Positions 1 through 13,363 are shown, counted from the first letter of the stretch. The stretch: 64,000 bases of DNA from Plantago ovata (GCA_028274465.1 CM051455.1:116597547-116661546); one strand, 5' to 3'. Notes: a model not told the origin generated them from the letters alone. Made by a program: numbers and translations.

Positions 1-17
1 GAATATACTGCTTTGGC

Positions 18-2312
18 ATGGGAGTTGTGAGTGTATCTAGTTCAGTTGCGAGAAGTCCATTAGGATTGAACTCGCAATGTTCATCTCGGGTTTCTGTGCT
101 GAAAAGGCCTGTGATAGTGTCATTCAAATCTGATAAGAGAAAGAATACTTCTTTGATTGGTCCACGGCGGGAGTCTGTAGCGTTACCTTTGGAGGTAAAG
201 AAAGAAAATGTGAAGAGGTTGAGAAAGGTGAAAAAGCGACCTGAACGAGTGAATGCTGTCACGATTGAAGAAGCAGCTCCAAGTACGGTGGAGTTGGATT
301 ATAACGAAGCTGCTGCCAAACTAGAACATATTTTCAAACGGAGTCCTGCGGGCACTGTCACCGATGATGTGGTCGAAGATGAAAAGGTTATAAGGAGAAA
401 GCAGCCACGGAGGAAGAAGGTGGGCAAGGAAGCAGGAAATGATGTTGTAAGGAGTCATAAGAGGAAGGAAACGAGGTTGAGTCTTGAAAAGAGGATTGCT
501 CTGAGGACTCGGAAAGAAGGTGAATTCCGTGCATCATCCCAGAGAAAGAAATGTAACAAGAATGACGAAGATGTGAAGATCGATAGACTTGTCAGAGATT
601 ATTCAGCTTCCACCGATTTGGCCTTCTTAGATTGGAAGAAGATGAAGATCCCACCGGTGCTCCCTTCGTCTGAGCATGTCTGGCTGTTTAGGCTGATGCA
701 ACCTATGAAGGTGAACTTATAGCAAACAAGAATAGTGGAGATGTAAACAGAACACTTTGTTTTGTATTTAAATTCATATTCTGATATTTTATTGCTGATT
801 CATGATTATTTCATTTAGGGAATCCTTGAAGTTAAAGATGCATTACAAAATGATTTAGGAAGAGATGTAACAGAGGATGAAGTAGCTGTGGCAACAAAAA
901 TGGATGTTGGTCCACTACGGAAACAGTTGGAAGTTGGTCGAGCAGCTAGAAACAAGTTGATCAAGGTGAGTAGCCTTTGAGAATATTTCTTTTGCTTCTT
1001 TTTCATGTGCTTTCATGGTTGGGAACTTGGGATTGCTTACGTTGGCCTTTTGAAGGTCGTAGTGGCTAACACCTGTGGTGATCTATTAGCTTCTCTGTTA
1101 TGCATGTACATCAGTATTGTTTTTTTCTATAACTTCGTGCTGTTTTGAAGTTTAAACATATATGCAAGTATTTGGTTGTAGAAACAGCAATTATGGTTCT
1201 GAGCATTAACTCAAATGTGGAAGAATTGAAAATTTACGAATATGTTCTGCATGAGTTAATAATACTTATATGAAAACTGTTATACATAATTCTGTTCAAT
1301 GTTCCTATAGTTAGAACATAGTTCCTGAATTTGATTGTTCACAGTTAATATCTATCCCTGGCAAGAGAAGTTTCAGCTAAAAGCCTTTATCTTTCTGATT
1401 GATTACAGCACAATCTACGGCTCGTATTGTTTGTGATGAACAAGTATTTTCAAGACTTCACAAACGGTCCACGATTCCAGGATGTTTGTCAAGCTGGTGT
1501 GAAGGGTCTTATTACAGCTATCGAGCGTTTTGAACCTAATAGGAAGTTCCAGCTTTCTACATATGGTGTCTTTTGGATCAGGCATGCCATTATTCGTTCT
1601 ATGACACTGTCAAGCTTCATAAAGGTCCCCTTTGGCCTTGATTCGGTAAGTCCCCATAAATTCTTTCACTAAACAGCACATAAGAATCATATTGCAGATT
1701 ACCTTCATAATTACTCGGTGTAAATATAAGGCATTGACAAACTGTATCTGTTTTCTGAGACAGATCAGAATAGAAATCCAGCGGGCGAAACAAGAATTGA
1801 TGTTTAAATATAATAGACCACCAACTATCGAAGAAATTGTAGATAAAGTCGGAATCTCCCAAGAAAGATACAATGATGTCCTGAAGGCGTCGAGGCCTAT
1901 TTTGTCTTTAAATGCAAGGCATAAGATAACTCAAGAAGAATTCATCAATATGTTTGCTGATGTTGATGATGCCGATGGAGACAGAAGAAGGCAACCTGCT
2001 CTTCTCAGGCTTGCTATCGACGATGTGGTAAATTCTAGTCTTATACATTCTCCAAATTATCAAGTTCATATCATCGAGGAAATCACTAAAAGTCTACATA
2101 TGATTCGGCAGCTTGATTCTCTGAAGCCCAAGGAGAGCTTGGTGATACGACAAAGATACGGCCTTGATGGTAAAGGGGACAGAACACTAGGAGAGATCGC
2201 GGGAAACTTGAACATTTCACGTGAAATGGTACGGAAGCATGAAGTGAAGGCTCTGATGAAGCTGAAGCATCCGGCTCGGGTGGATTATCTTAGGCAGTAC
2301 ATCAGTAAATAA
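18..2312 (+). CDS. SIG5: Plastid RNA polymerase sigma factor, SIG5/SIGE type
   Basis: Sigma-70 family factor that would direct the plastid-encoded RNA polymerase to chloroplast promoters. In Arabidopsis, SIG5 is the stress- and blue-light-induced member acting on psbD. Exons read from frame and GT-AG sites: 18-710, 819-965, 1409-1645, 1764-2027, 2112-2312, giving about 513 aa, close to Arabidopsis SIG5. The N-terminus ([17 protein letters not shown]) is Ser/Arg-rich like a transit peptide and resembles SIG5. Residues 281-359 hold sigma region 2, including [19 protein letters not shown]. Residues 448-513 hold region 4 with the HTH around [20 protein letters not shown]. The last intron (2028-2111) is 84 nt with no stop in frame, so an unspliced mRNA would also be open; family conservation of DDV joined to LDSLKPKES supports splicing. 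Start codon is the first ATG, 17 bases inside the window, so the 5' UTR is mostly missing. Confidence 0.9.
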
Positions 2313-2616
2313 ATTCCATGGAGAGTGGAGGGGTATAGTGCATCATCATTGAACTCATACAGACTAAACTGTTTTGTGTACCAACCAGTTAATCATATAT
2401 AGTGTAACAGTACATAAGAATCATTTGGTGTAGTATCTTATCTTTTGGTTTCTCTAGTATTGTTTCTTCTGTGTAAATGAGATGATGGAGAACAAGAAGA
2501 AGAAGCTGAGGCAATACTTGTAAAATATCTCTGAGGCCTGAGTTCTGGTGAATCATACAAACTGTTTACTCAACGAATCAATATAAAGTGTTGAATGTAC
2601 TGTAGTAGTTTGTAAG

Positions 2617-2622
2617 AATAAA
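2617..2622 (+). promoter_or_regulatory. Candidate polyadenylation signal of the sigma factor gene
   Basis: An AATAAA hexamer lies about 305 bases after the sigma factor stop codon, in A/T-rich sequence before the MITE. Position and motif fit a plant 3' UTR; no transcript evidence is available. Confidence 0.45.
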
Positions 2623-2735
2623 GATTGACATATAATTATAATATAATTATAGCTTTACCCAATTCACCGTGGGCTAGCTATTACGCACGGTCAACGTGTA
2701 AATCAAATCACATGACTAGCGAGTTACACAAAATA

Positions 2736-2996
2736 CTCCGTCTGTCCGCTAGAAATTATCCAGTTTGACTTTTTTCCGTCAACAGTTTTCAACTTTGAAT
2801 CTCAATTACTCTTAAACTATAATGATAAAATATTTAATAAAATTATATTATGAAAATTTAAGTTCTATATTTTCATAATATCATATGATTTCGTCAAATA
2901 CTTTATCATTATAGTTTAATAGTAATCGGGAGTCAAAGTTGAACACTGTTGACCGAAAAAAGTCAAATTGGGTAATTTGAATGAGACGGAGGGAGT
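2736..2996. mobile_element. Stowaway-like MITE
   Basis: The ends read CTCCGTCTGTCC and GACGGAGGGAGT, which is the terminal inverted repeat signature of Stowaway elements (Tc1/mariner group). TA dinucleotides flank both ends (2734-2735 and 2997-2998), as expected for a TA target duplication. The complementarity runs deep into the element: a block around 2768-2835 (GTCAAC, TTCAACTTTGA, AATTACT, ATAATGATAAA) is repeated inverted around 2895-2955, so a transcript would fold into a long hairpin. It has no coding capacity. It lies in the spacer between the two genes. Confidence 0.85.
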
Positions 2997-3814
2997 TATA
3001 GATAATTCAAAGATATGTATATAGAAAATGAAACAAACAAACAAACGCCATTTAATAACATGTTGATATTGAAATATGTCTTGCCTGTATCCAACATCCT
3101 AGTACGAACTAAGAAGTTTTACCCTTAGTTCGTTATCGTTTTAATGTTCATAACGTTAACTTTAGTACCTGCAGAACTTATAATCTACAATCAATTACAC
3201 TATTACATCTAGGCCTACATCAGGACCTTTCCTCCTTACCTACGAACACTATGTCACCAAAATAAAGTAGCCTTTGAATGACCTCCTATATACATATAAA
3301 GGTCCGAGAGAAGGTACATTAAAAAGACACTCTTGGAAGAGGTATGACACTTAGCACCATGCAAAGTATTCGGGAATAAAACACTCGGCCTAGGTCCGTC
3401 TCCAGGTTAGTACAATTTTTTTTTAAGAAGTCATTGAAAATTTAATTTATTTTTTAATTTTACGGTTGGTAAATTGTACTACGGAGTAGAAAATTTAATT
3501 TGTACCCCTTACTTCGCACGAGAAAGAGAGTTTTGAAAAACTTTAGCGGCTACAACAAATTTTCTCAAATGATTCTTTTTCCTTTCTAAATAATAGTGAA
3601 CTCTACCACTTGAATTCCTCTGCAATTCAATCACGAACCAAAATGATCCAGTTTTAACTTTTCACTCGCCGGCGCAGTTAATCACTCACCGTTTCAACAA
3701 TTCAATTTCATCCCTCTCCCTTTATATATATATTCCGTGTTTGGATCGGATACACCAACTGTTTGATGATATGCGTCACTGAGTGCCTTCCTTGAATTCT
3801 TGATTTCCAACAAG
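2997..3814 (+). promoter_or_regulatory. Spacer and probable promoter region of the GCP5 gene
   Basis: Non-coding A/T-rich sequence between the MITE and the GCP5 start codon. A TATA-like run (TTTATATATATA, about 3721-3732) lies some 85 bases upstream of the ATG at 3815, in a plausible core-promoter position. I see no ORF with recognisable similarity here. Confidence 0.4.
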
Positions 3815-6800
3815 ATGGAAGTCCGTGAAAATCTCATAAACAAGCTCCACACTTCCTTCACCCGCGGGAGCTTACATTTCACTGCCCCACAATCATCTTT
3901 GAATACCAATGAAATCGATCTTGTACATATCTTTTCAAACTTGTAAAGTTTGTTCTTTTATTTGTAATTCAGTTTATTCATTTGGTTGTTTGTTTGTTTT
4001 AGGTACGGGGAGTGTTGCAAATGCTTCAAGGTCTATCGAGTTCCCTCTTCGTTTGGGATAAGAAGGAGCAACGCTTTCGGTTCAAGACTGGGATTTATGT
4101 GAATCACCTTTCTCATACGAGTTTGTATCAGCTGCTTGATGGGTTTACGTATGCGGCTACCTGTTTACAGTTGGTGGATGGTTTGGTGAAGAAAATCGAT
4201 GACTTCAAGCGCTTGCCTTCGCCAACTTTACGGGCCTTTTCTTGTGCTGTTTATCAATGTCTTAGAGTATGTCTTGTGGTGTTAGTCTATGTTTTCAAAT
4301 TTTTCGAATGCATTCGTGTGATTCTTTCGTATTTTCAAACAGAGGATACGTGATGTTGCTTTGCAAGAAGAGGTGAAGATAAATAGCTCTGATGGTAGGA
4401 CTACACCAACCCTGCTGGGACTGTCCAGTTCATTATCAAGGTTTGTTCTTCTATGGGTTTGTTCTTTGTGGAATTTAGGTTATGACTGAATGATGGTGCT
4501 ACATTTGTCATTTTTTGATCTATTATGTGAAGTATTTGATTCATATTATCATTCTCTTTGTCAAGTCCTGGTTGAAGCTAAGATAGTTTTGTAGAACTTA
4601 GCCTGTACTTTTCTTGCTTCAAAATGATTTCTGAAGGATTTAGTTGGAGCTTAATTCTCTTTCCTGGGATTCTCCATTGTTCCTGATCTTTCATTTTATG
4701 TTAGTCTTTGTTCAGGAGCTGAATGTTTGTTACAAGTAGTGCACGGAGCCATCCCACAAATCTATTTTGAATCCGATCACCATGTTCCGGCTGCTGACAT
4801 TGCTCTTCATATTATGAATTATTTGCATCAGAAGCTAAATGAAGTTTGTCTGGTGCAAGGTGGAGAGGTTGTTCTAATATGTTTACTAGTTATCATATCA
4901 TGGTCTTTTTGCAAGTCTGTTCGTTCTGAAACAATCTGGTGGTTGTAGGAGGATGCATATAGGATGATACTGTACATTCTTGTTGGCAGTCTGTTCCCGT
5001 ATATTGAGACTCTTGATTCTTGGCTATTTCAAGGGACTCTTGATGATCCGTTCAATGAGGTACTTTGTTGTCCTTCTCTGTCCCAACCCCTTTTGAAACA
5101 TATACGTTCTCCTCCGAGAATCATGTAGAAACCATGAGTTAACATATGAAATGGCCTTGAAGAATTACGTGTAGATTCATGTTTATTTTCTGGAATGATT
5201 GGCCCGTACAGGTGAGTTGTTGTAGTTCATGCATAAACTGATGGGACAATTATTCTCTAAACTGTCATGCATTACAAATTTCTAAGGTCCCAGATTATCC
5301 TGTGAATTATCCAAGAAGGCTTTTTATCTTCTTTTTTTTCCTTTGGTGAATGTTTTATTCCTTGAACGATAGAATGATAAATTATGTGCATCTTAAGAAA
5401 ATTCTCTTACATTGTTCACAGTTCGGTCTCTGCAAATGTGAATTCATGCAATTTCTTTCTATAAGAATGCTGTTTTTTTTCTTAATTTTATCTATTCATG
5501 TATCACGTTTTACTTTGTTGTATAACTATATGATTCAGGAAAAAAAATTATATGATTCAGAAACACATTTTACTAATGTCTAATTCCTCAGCACTCTATA
5601 TTGTTCAACCAATACACATTAGATAGGGAGCTAAGATCCTATATTTTGCTCTTCCACTCTTTGCCTTTCTATGAGTTGATAACTTGTTATGATTGCACTT
5701 TTAATTTGTGCTGTACTGATGTACTGGAGTTATTGATGATAATTGTTGTGTAGGTAGTATCACCAGTATCAATTTTCAAGTCTTTATCTTGTGGTCTTAT
5801 CTTTTAAGTCTTGTGTTTTCTTTCATTTTCCACCTTTTTCTCCCTCTCTAAGAAATATCTCGTGTTAATATGCCAGTTTTGAAGCTCCACTATAAATCGT
5901 TTCCTTCCATGCAGATGTCTCATGTTTTTCTCCCTCTCAGAGTCTTCTAATATTGCCATTCTCACTAGAAATCGTTCCCTTCATGCAGATGTTCTTTGCT
6001 GCTAACAAAGAAATAACAGTAGATGATGCTGAGTTTTGGGAGAAAAGCTTTCAGCCAAGATCAGCTATGACTGAGAAATTACATCCCACGCATTTTCCCT
6101 CAAGCTTTCTACCTTTACATAATGAGAAAAAACATATGAGTTCTAGAGAATCCATATCTTTGTCAACTGTGGTTCCAGGAAAAGGAGCAACTAAACTAGA
6201 TTTCCAAGTTTGCCCGTTCTTTATCAAGGATACTGCAAAGGCTATCATTTCTGCTGGAAAATCGTTGCAGCTGATTCGTCATGCTCCTATGACATCTAGT
6301 TTAGCAGTGTCTTCTAATAACACTGATGATGAGAATGGTATAGGTGGATTAACCTTGTCAGAGGTCTTCTGCCTGTCATTAGCTGCCCTTATTGGCAATG
6401 GGGATCACATTTCCGGATGTTTATGGCAAGATGACAACCATTTATTTAGATCCTTTGGGTGCAAAAAGGAGCTGGGTAAGCCTGATATGAACTTTCCATC
6501 AGATGCACAGTCAAAAAAGTTCTGGGAAAAATTACTGGACGATGCATTTGCGCAGAAAAAAAGTAACACCTCACTATCTTCACAAAAAAGTGCAACATGT
6601 AATTTGAAGGAACTACATGTAGATCTGGATGAGATTGATGATCTTCAGCAAACATACTTTCCTGAAAATCCAACTATTACGGTTTGTCATGGGTTTCTGG
6701 AGCAGAACAGGGATGCCTGGAGCTCACTGAATATATCTCAAGCCTTCCGTCTCGCCCCTTTGAATGATGAGGGCCTTAGGAAGACCATATATAATGAGAA

Positions 6801-9800
6801 TAATGGACACACGGATTATGCTTCTGGGTTTCAGTTTGGCGAACTGGAACGTCTTCGGTTGCTAGATGACACAAAATTGCTTGAAGTGTTGTTTCCATTT
6901 CCAACTGTTCTTCCACCTTTCAAGGTAACTTCTGTTTTCTATTTTTTTTTTTTAATGTTTGCTTGACTGATGAGTGATTGAACTTGTTTCATTTAAGTGG
7001 AAGTGAGTGATAAAATTATACAGTAGGAATTATGTGATCCTGAGGCTTGGCCTACATAAGATGACCTGTGGTGCAATTATGTAGCAAAACAAAATTTTGG
7101 GTTGCTTCTTGATTTTTAAACTGATTTTCATGTTTTACTTTCATCTGGTAACAGGATGACCTTCAGATCTCGGAGGCTTTACCTTTTCAGAATAATAGCA
7201 CTCTTCAGTCAAAAACCCTTAGCTGGATTCTAGATGTTGAGCCCAGAAGTACTCCACTTCCTGCGATTATTCTTCATGAATGCTTCATCTTCTATGTCAA
7301 GAAGCAGGTTCACTACTGGCCCTGACATATTATTACATTTGATACTTGTGATGCTATTGATGTATGGAATATGGATGTACACATTTTTATGAATATTAAT
7401 TTTGCAGGCTGATTATATTGGCAGGAAGATGTTGTCAAAATTATTGCATGACTGGAGATTACTAGATGAGTTGGGTATTTTGAGAGGCATATACTTACTA
7501 GGATCAGGTCTCCTCTCATTTTGACAATTTTAGTCTTAGTCGTGCCTTTGCTTAAATTTGTCAAATTTATCTGACTGGAGTATTGTCATATCCAGGTGAT
7601 CTGCTGCAGCATTTCCTGTCAGTGATTTTTAATAAGCTCGACAAAGGAGAGTCCTTGGATGATGATTTTGAATTGAACACAATTTTGCAGGTATATAGAA
7701 TAGTATGTGTTGTGCATCTCTAGTTATTTTCTTGTGGTCTGCTAATTTTTAATGCAAGATGCTTATAACCTACTTTCTTGAAAGTTCATAATTCAATGTT
7801 TTTACTATTTTAGTGTACATTCCTTCTTGGAGTTATTACTTATTTCCATTGATATATTCGAACTCTAATTTCATTCAACTCAACATCAACTAAAATTGAC
7901 ATGATAGTTTCTCCTCAAACTTTAAGGAGCAATATCCAAATTTTTTTTCCTGTTATTCTTAAGTTTGTTTAATTTCCAAATTTTTTCCTGTTATTCTTAA
8001 GTTTGTTTATGCTACACTGCATTTGTGAACCTAGTGTGTTCTTTCTTTCAGATTCATCAATATTTGAATATGGAACATCTATTTATAACATTGCCGATGT
8101 TTGTTGAGAAAAGTTCCAAGTCTTTAAATAAATACCTTGACTTACTTGTAGATGTCATTATTATTTTCATGTGGTTAGTTACAGTTAGTTTTCTTGGATT
8201 CTAATGTTATCGTTACAATGAAGCTAGTCACCCTTTTTTCTCTTTTTTCTAGTGCAGTATATCCATTGATATGGATGTAATCAGTGGTTGGCATGCTGCT
8301 ATAGAAATCTGTCTTGAGAACTATTCTTTCAAATTTCTATGCAATATTACAATAACCGATTGATTTTTTCGATGATGGGAACAGAGTTTAGGTGCCTCAC
8401 ATAGATAAAATGGGAGATAAATAAGATGTCTGTTCTCAAATTGCAGATGTTATATTCTAATCTCTTCAAACAATCTAGCTAGTTGATGATTGTTACAAAA
8501 GAGCGAAAAGTATATAATCTTTTGTTGTGTGTTACAGAATTGCTATGATTATATTATGCATTACTAGTCTAGTCACATAAGTCATAACTAATTGTGTCTT
8601 TGTGGAATTGTCCCCTTCTCGAATGCCAGCCTTGTGTTTAACCATGGATTGATACTACATATCTGCCGCAGATATTAAATTATCAACTATTACAATGAAG
8701 AATTTGTCCTACTACATTTTGTGATTGCAAATGTATTTTCGGACATACCTATGATGCATATAGTTGTGGTTTTCTACCCTGATGGTTTCTAAATTATCGC
8801 TTAGAAGTAAGATTGTTGGTATTTGTTTTGAATGATATATATCACTTTTTGCTTTGATTTTCTTTTTTGCAATCATGCGGAGAGAACAAACCAGTCGTCT
8901 CTATTCAAGTATCAAAATTTTCCTTTCTATAGAACCAAATAGGAACTCTAAGAAATTAACTCGATGTTGAGTATCATTTACCAACTTTTTACACTCTTAG
9001 GATTTATGCCTAACAAAAATTGAAATTCTAAGTCATATGCATCCAGTAAAGATCCTTTTAAAACTGTGCTAGGATGACTGTTGATGGTTGCCATACCATT
9101 TTTATTACCTGCCCAGAAGTAAGTTTGTCAGGTGTGGAGAGACAGTTTAGTCAGTATGTAAGTAATGAAAGTGGTTGGTAAACAACAGAAGGCATTGGCA
9201 TAAAAACCATTCTTTTCATTTTGGGTTACGGAAATACCAATTTCCTGCCATTTTATTTTTATTATTTTTGTTTTTTTGTAAGTCCCTAAACAACAATTAA
9301 CCAACAACAATGTAATATATACAGGAATCAATTAGGAATTCTGCTGATAATGTGCTCCTTAGTACACCTGATTCATTGGTTGTCTCAGTATCCAAAAGTC
9401 CAGGTTCTTCTGAGGAAGAGCAAAATTATACATCTGTTTCATCTCCTCGTAAAGGTAGAGGACAACAGGGCTCTGCAATGGATGTCCTCGACTCTCTGAA
9501 GTTCACATACAAGGCATGTACTTCGAGTTTTTATAATGCTCTTCCTCAATCTTTGTCAGCGGAATCTTACCTTTTGATTAAATTTTATTTTAATAAAAAT
9601 ACATTAGGTCTCATGGCCGCTTGAACTTATTGCCAACGTGGATGCAATGAAGAAGTATAATCAGGTAGCTTCATGAAACTTCTAATTAGATCACAATATT
9701 TTTTATTTTTTCGGTACTTGGTCATCTCTTATCTTATTGTCTCCAGGTCATGAGTTTTCTACTGAAAGTTAAACGTGCAAAATTTGTGCTTGATAAGGCT

Positions 9801-12014
9801 CGAAGATGGATGTGGAAGGTACTGGTCAACTTGTATTTATTTCAAAGTTTTATGCAGACTTGCAGTCAGGTATTATACCAAATTGTATCCTTATGTTCAA
9901 ATGCGCACTTCATATATGGATTTCTGGCCAATCAGGATAGAGGCAGTGTAACAAGAAAACACAAGCGCAGGTGGTTGCTTGAGCAAAAATTGCTCCATTT
10001 CGTTGATGCCTTTCACCAATACGTTATGGATAGGGTAAGTGCTTGTTTGGTTTGTTTGGCAATCAATTTTCTCGTGCTGTACACAACTGGCATGGAATGA
10101 GAGGAATTTGATTGAAAGGGTATATAGTATTTTTACGCCAAATACTCACAACTCCTGATAGTTCAGGACTCTAGCGTTCAGTTACTTGATATTAAAAAAC
10201 TAGTTGTTAAACCTGCCACAGTCCCGCACACTGATACGAGCATGATTATTTTTCTCTCAAGCCGTCAAATACCCATCAGTAACTAACATAACTGTTCATA
10301 TGTTGTGGTGTGTTGTCTGTTCGTTACTATTCTCACTCTGTTCCCCAATTAAAGTGGTTGATTTGGAGTATTTCAATCTATCTTATTTTAAGGAAACTCT
10401 CTGAGTTACTGAAAAATCCCCTTGATGAATATATGTTATCTCTTCCTTCTGCAATCTTTGACTTCAGACATGAATATATGTTATCTCTTCTATATATGTG
10501 ATATATATCATATAGCTGCATGATCACATAGAATCTTGTATTTCTCAATTTTCTAGTGATTTTGGTATGACTACTTGATTACACATTTATGAATTTTCTC
10601 AAACGCAAATGAGATTCCTAGCTTATGGTTACAGAAGCATGATATTGGAACATAAATCTGTCTAACAAAAAGTATTTGTGTCACTTCTCAAAAAAAAAAA
10701 AAAGTATGTGTCACTTTCTCCTTTTTTTTTTTTTCCTGTTATAATTCTTACAACATCTAGTGTTACCCAATCCAAAAAGTACCAGTTACTAGAATTTGAA
10801 AATCTAAACTAGATGCTGCGGTGAGACTTCTAACTTTCTAGTTGTTGCAGCCACAATACTGTGGCCTGCTATGTCCTGAATTTGTTGTTTCTCTTGTGTC
10901 AAATGTAAACTGAACTCTAAATGTTTGGGTTTGAACTCTAAAAATCTAGCGGAGAATGTTTGCCGACATTATTCGAGTCTAGGATTAACGCCTGAGGACA
11001 TGAGGCATAGTGTTTTCAACCTTACTACGTTGAAAAGTTATAAGCTAGCCTATCATCATGTCTTAAGTCTGATTGTAATGCCATGTGCTAAAAAGCATCC
11101 AACTATGATAGGAATTAACAACCTTCTAGTAATCTAGAGTCCACAGACTTTCCCGAAGTATATACATTCTGGTGTGTAGCATACTAAACCAATCTGTGGT
11201 GCGTAGGTATATCATAATGCATGGCGTGAGCTTTGTGAAGGTGTGGCGGCAGCTGGAACTCTTGATGAGGCCATTGAAGTTCACGAGGCCTACTTGCTGT
11301 CAATCCAGCGCCAGTGTTTTGTGGTTCCTGACAAGTTGGTACGTTCGGTGTCCTTTGCATTTTTAAAGTTACTTATTACATGTGAAATTGCATATGAGGA
11401 ACCTACAAATTTCCAGCAGTTAACAGGAAATATGGTCTCATTGTAGTGGGGATTGATTGCCAGTCGTATAAACAGTATTCTTGGGCTAGCACTGGACTTC
11501 TATACTGTACAACAGACCCTGAGCAGTGGTGGAGCAGTTTCTGCCATCAAAATAAGATGCGAGAAAGATTTGGAGCGAATAGAGAAACATTTTGATGACT
11601 GCATGTCATTCCTCCTCAGGGTATGGGAGTTCTTTTTTTTTTTTTTTCCCTTCCTCCTTTTGTATTACATATAATTCTTTTAATGCCATAGTTTTCATTA
11701 TTCAACTGCAGGAAGGTAATTTTTCTTGAACTTTTGAATCCATACCTATGTGATCGTTAGAACTAATTTGTTCGGTTTTCCCTTTTGCATTCAACTAATT
11801 AGAAAGAGAGCCTCTTAACATGGAGATTTTAACTCACCATTTGCTGATCTTCCTACATATGTCAATGCAGATTTTGTCGGTGAAGCTCAACGTGGGACAG
11901 TTTCCTCATTTGGCAGCTCTTGTCACTCGTATTAACTATAACTGTTTCTATATGTCGGATGGTGGGAGCTTGACCTTAGCTTCGGGGTTTGGCACAGTGC
12001 GTCCAGCAGGGTAG
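3815..12014 (+). CDS. GCP5: Gamma-tubulin complex component 5 (GCP5)
   Basis: Subunit of the gamma-tubulin ring complex that nucleates microtubules. Sixteen exons from frame and splice sites: 3815-3922, 4003-4266, 4343-4440, 4705-4867, 4949-5059, 5989-6924, 7155-7307, 7408-7507, 7596-7690, 9325-9513, 9608-9664, 9747-9818, 9936-10034, 11207-11338, 11447-11620, 11871-12014. They join in frame to about 964 aa, near the length of plant GCP5. Recognisable blocks are VRGVLQMLQGLSSSLF near the N-terminus, then VSWPLELIAN, KRAKFVLDKARRWMWK and KLLHFVDAFHQYVMDRV in the C-terminal gamma-tubulin-binding domain, and LNVGQFPHLAALVTRINYN at the end. Intron 10 has a GC donor (AAG|GCATGT). All exons are open and no inactivating change is visible. 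The longest introns are 7691-9324 and 10035-11206; I see no gene inside them. Confidence 0.93.
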
Positions 12015-12409
12015 TAATGTCCAGGTAAAAGTAGTGAGTGTGAGTGCGTTTAACTAGTTCGGATAGCTTATTTGCCGAAATTTGTATATATATTTAAACT
12101 TAATCCGTCTGTGTGAATACATTGTCATGAAAAGTGTGGTATATGTAGTTAAGTCTCTGAGCTTGCAGTTAAGGAACAACCAAGTAATATAGTAGTATAT
12201 ATTATGTTTGACATATCAAAGAGCATAGGAGGATAGGCAAAAAGGCTCCATGTAGGGGTAGTAATAGTTGCGACTGTCATCTTCGAAACTTTGACCACCA
12301 AGAAACTGGACTTCCTCCACAAACTTACTCCGTGTGTTATAAAGAAAAATCCTTTGCTGTATGCTAAGAACAAGTACATGGGGTGTCCATGGGACTAATG
12401 CCTCTGCGG
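12015..12409. other. 3' flank of GCP5; spacer before the F-box remnant
   Basis: Non-coding stretch between the GCP5 stop and the end of the minus-strand F-box remnant. It should hold the 3' ends of both convergent transcription units. I see no repeat or recognisable ORF. Confidence 0.4.
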
Positions 12410-13363
12410 TTATCTGTTCACCATCTTTCTGTTGTCTCTCTTAAGTGCGTACATTATATCTTTCGCCAAAGAATCGCAACTAAAACTGTACTTGCGGATC
12501 CAATCTGTCGTTGTTGAGCTAGCACTTGGAAGCATCCAAATATTCATCCGTGTCGTGCGCTGTTCACAGAGCCACAAGTTGTCATTGTCTTCCCCACTTG
12601 ACCCTGCGATATTGTAGGGATATGTACATCTCTTTGGCAGCTTGATTATTTGCACACTGTCTCTATTAGAGTTGTAAACAATGACACTCATACTCGCACT
12701 ATAGTATATAATGCCATTCGCCACCACTGGAGGTGTAACCCATAATTCGAAGTCCTCCATGACTGGTGGAGCTGACGAGGTCCATTTACGAGTCTTGGAA
12801 GAGTAAATTTTTGTATTGAAAATCTTATTCACTGTGCTTGCATCAGCCACGATGACCTTGTAACTGGCTACAAGCTCTTGTGTGTTCTCTTGGCAAACTA
12901 TGGCCATAACACAGGTTCTCATTTGTATGAGAGGCTGATCAGGCAGTTCAACCATTTTCCGGGTCAGGGGATTTAGCACGTTGCATTGGTAGTAGAACTT
13001 GGAATTGCTTACATAGGGCTTACACCAGAGAATAAGACCATTGGATGAGTTGATGAAGTCCGCGAACTCAGTCGAAAAATCAGCTAAGTCGTGATGATTA
13101 ATCGGTTCCAGAGGCAATATTTTGGAATGGTCAGGATTGCTTTGAATGAATGCAATCAGTTGTGGAGGCTCTTTTGTTTTGCGATGATAGGCTTGAAGAA
13201 AGAAAGGGGTGGAAATAATAATGTTCCATGTTTTTTAGACGCACCTGAATCTGAAAATGGATTTAGGTGGCAACAGAAGTAGTATCAGCATCAACGTATC
13301 TTCGTTTAACTCCGCTGCACCTTTCGCTTTCTTGGTCGATGTACCAATTAGTACAGAAGCCAT
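12410..13363 (-). pseudogene. F-box protein with associated domain, broken by one nonsense codon
   Basis: Minus-strand frame from an ATG at 13363-13361 to a stop at 12410, about 317 codons without frameshift. Codons 20-44 form an F-box (ELNEDTLMLILLLLPPKSIF, then RFRCV), the Skp1-binding part of SCF ubiquitin ligases. The next codon, 13235-13237, is TAA where F-box proteins almost always have Ser or Ser-Lys-xW (RCVSKxW); the downstream KTWNII follows the usual pattern. The remainder (SSNGLILWCKP, NPLTRKMVELP, KIYSSKTRKWTSSAPP, DNLWLCEQ) looks like an F-box-associated beta-propeller-like domain. One C-to-A change (TCA to TAA) would explain the break, so it is either a very young pseudogene, a polymorphism or an assembly error. 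Partner and substrate are unknown. Confidence 0.75.

Noticed and set aside
18-2312. Bacterial sigma-70 gene and hence bacterial DNA
   Set aside because: The protein is split by GT-AG introns, has a transit-peptide-like N-terminus and lies beside a GCP5 gene and plant transposons.
3694-3909. Minus-strand ORF over the GCP5 first exon
   Set aside because: Shadow of the plus-strand exon and its 5' UTR; no independent support.
10300-10520. Separate gene or MITE in GCP5 intron 13
   Set aside because: Only a short repeat (GAATATATGTTATCTCTTC twice) and a weak MITE-like end; no complete structure.
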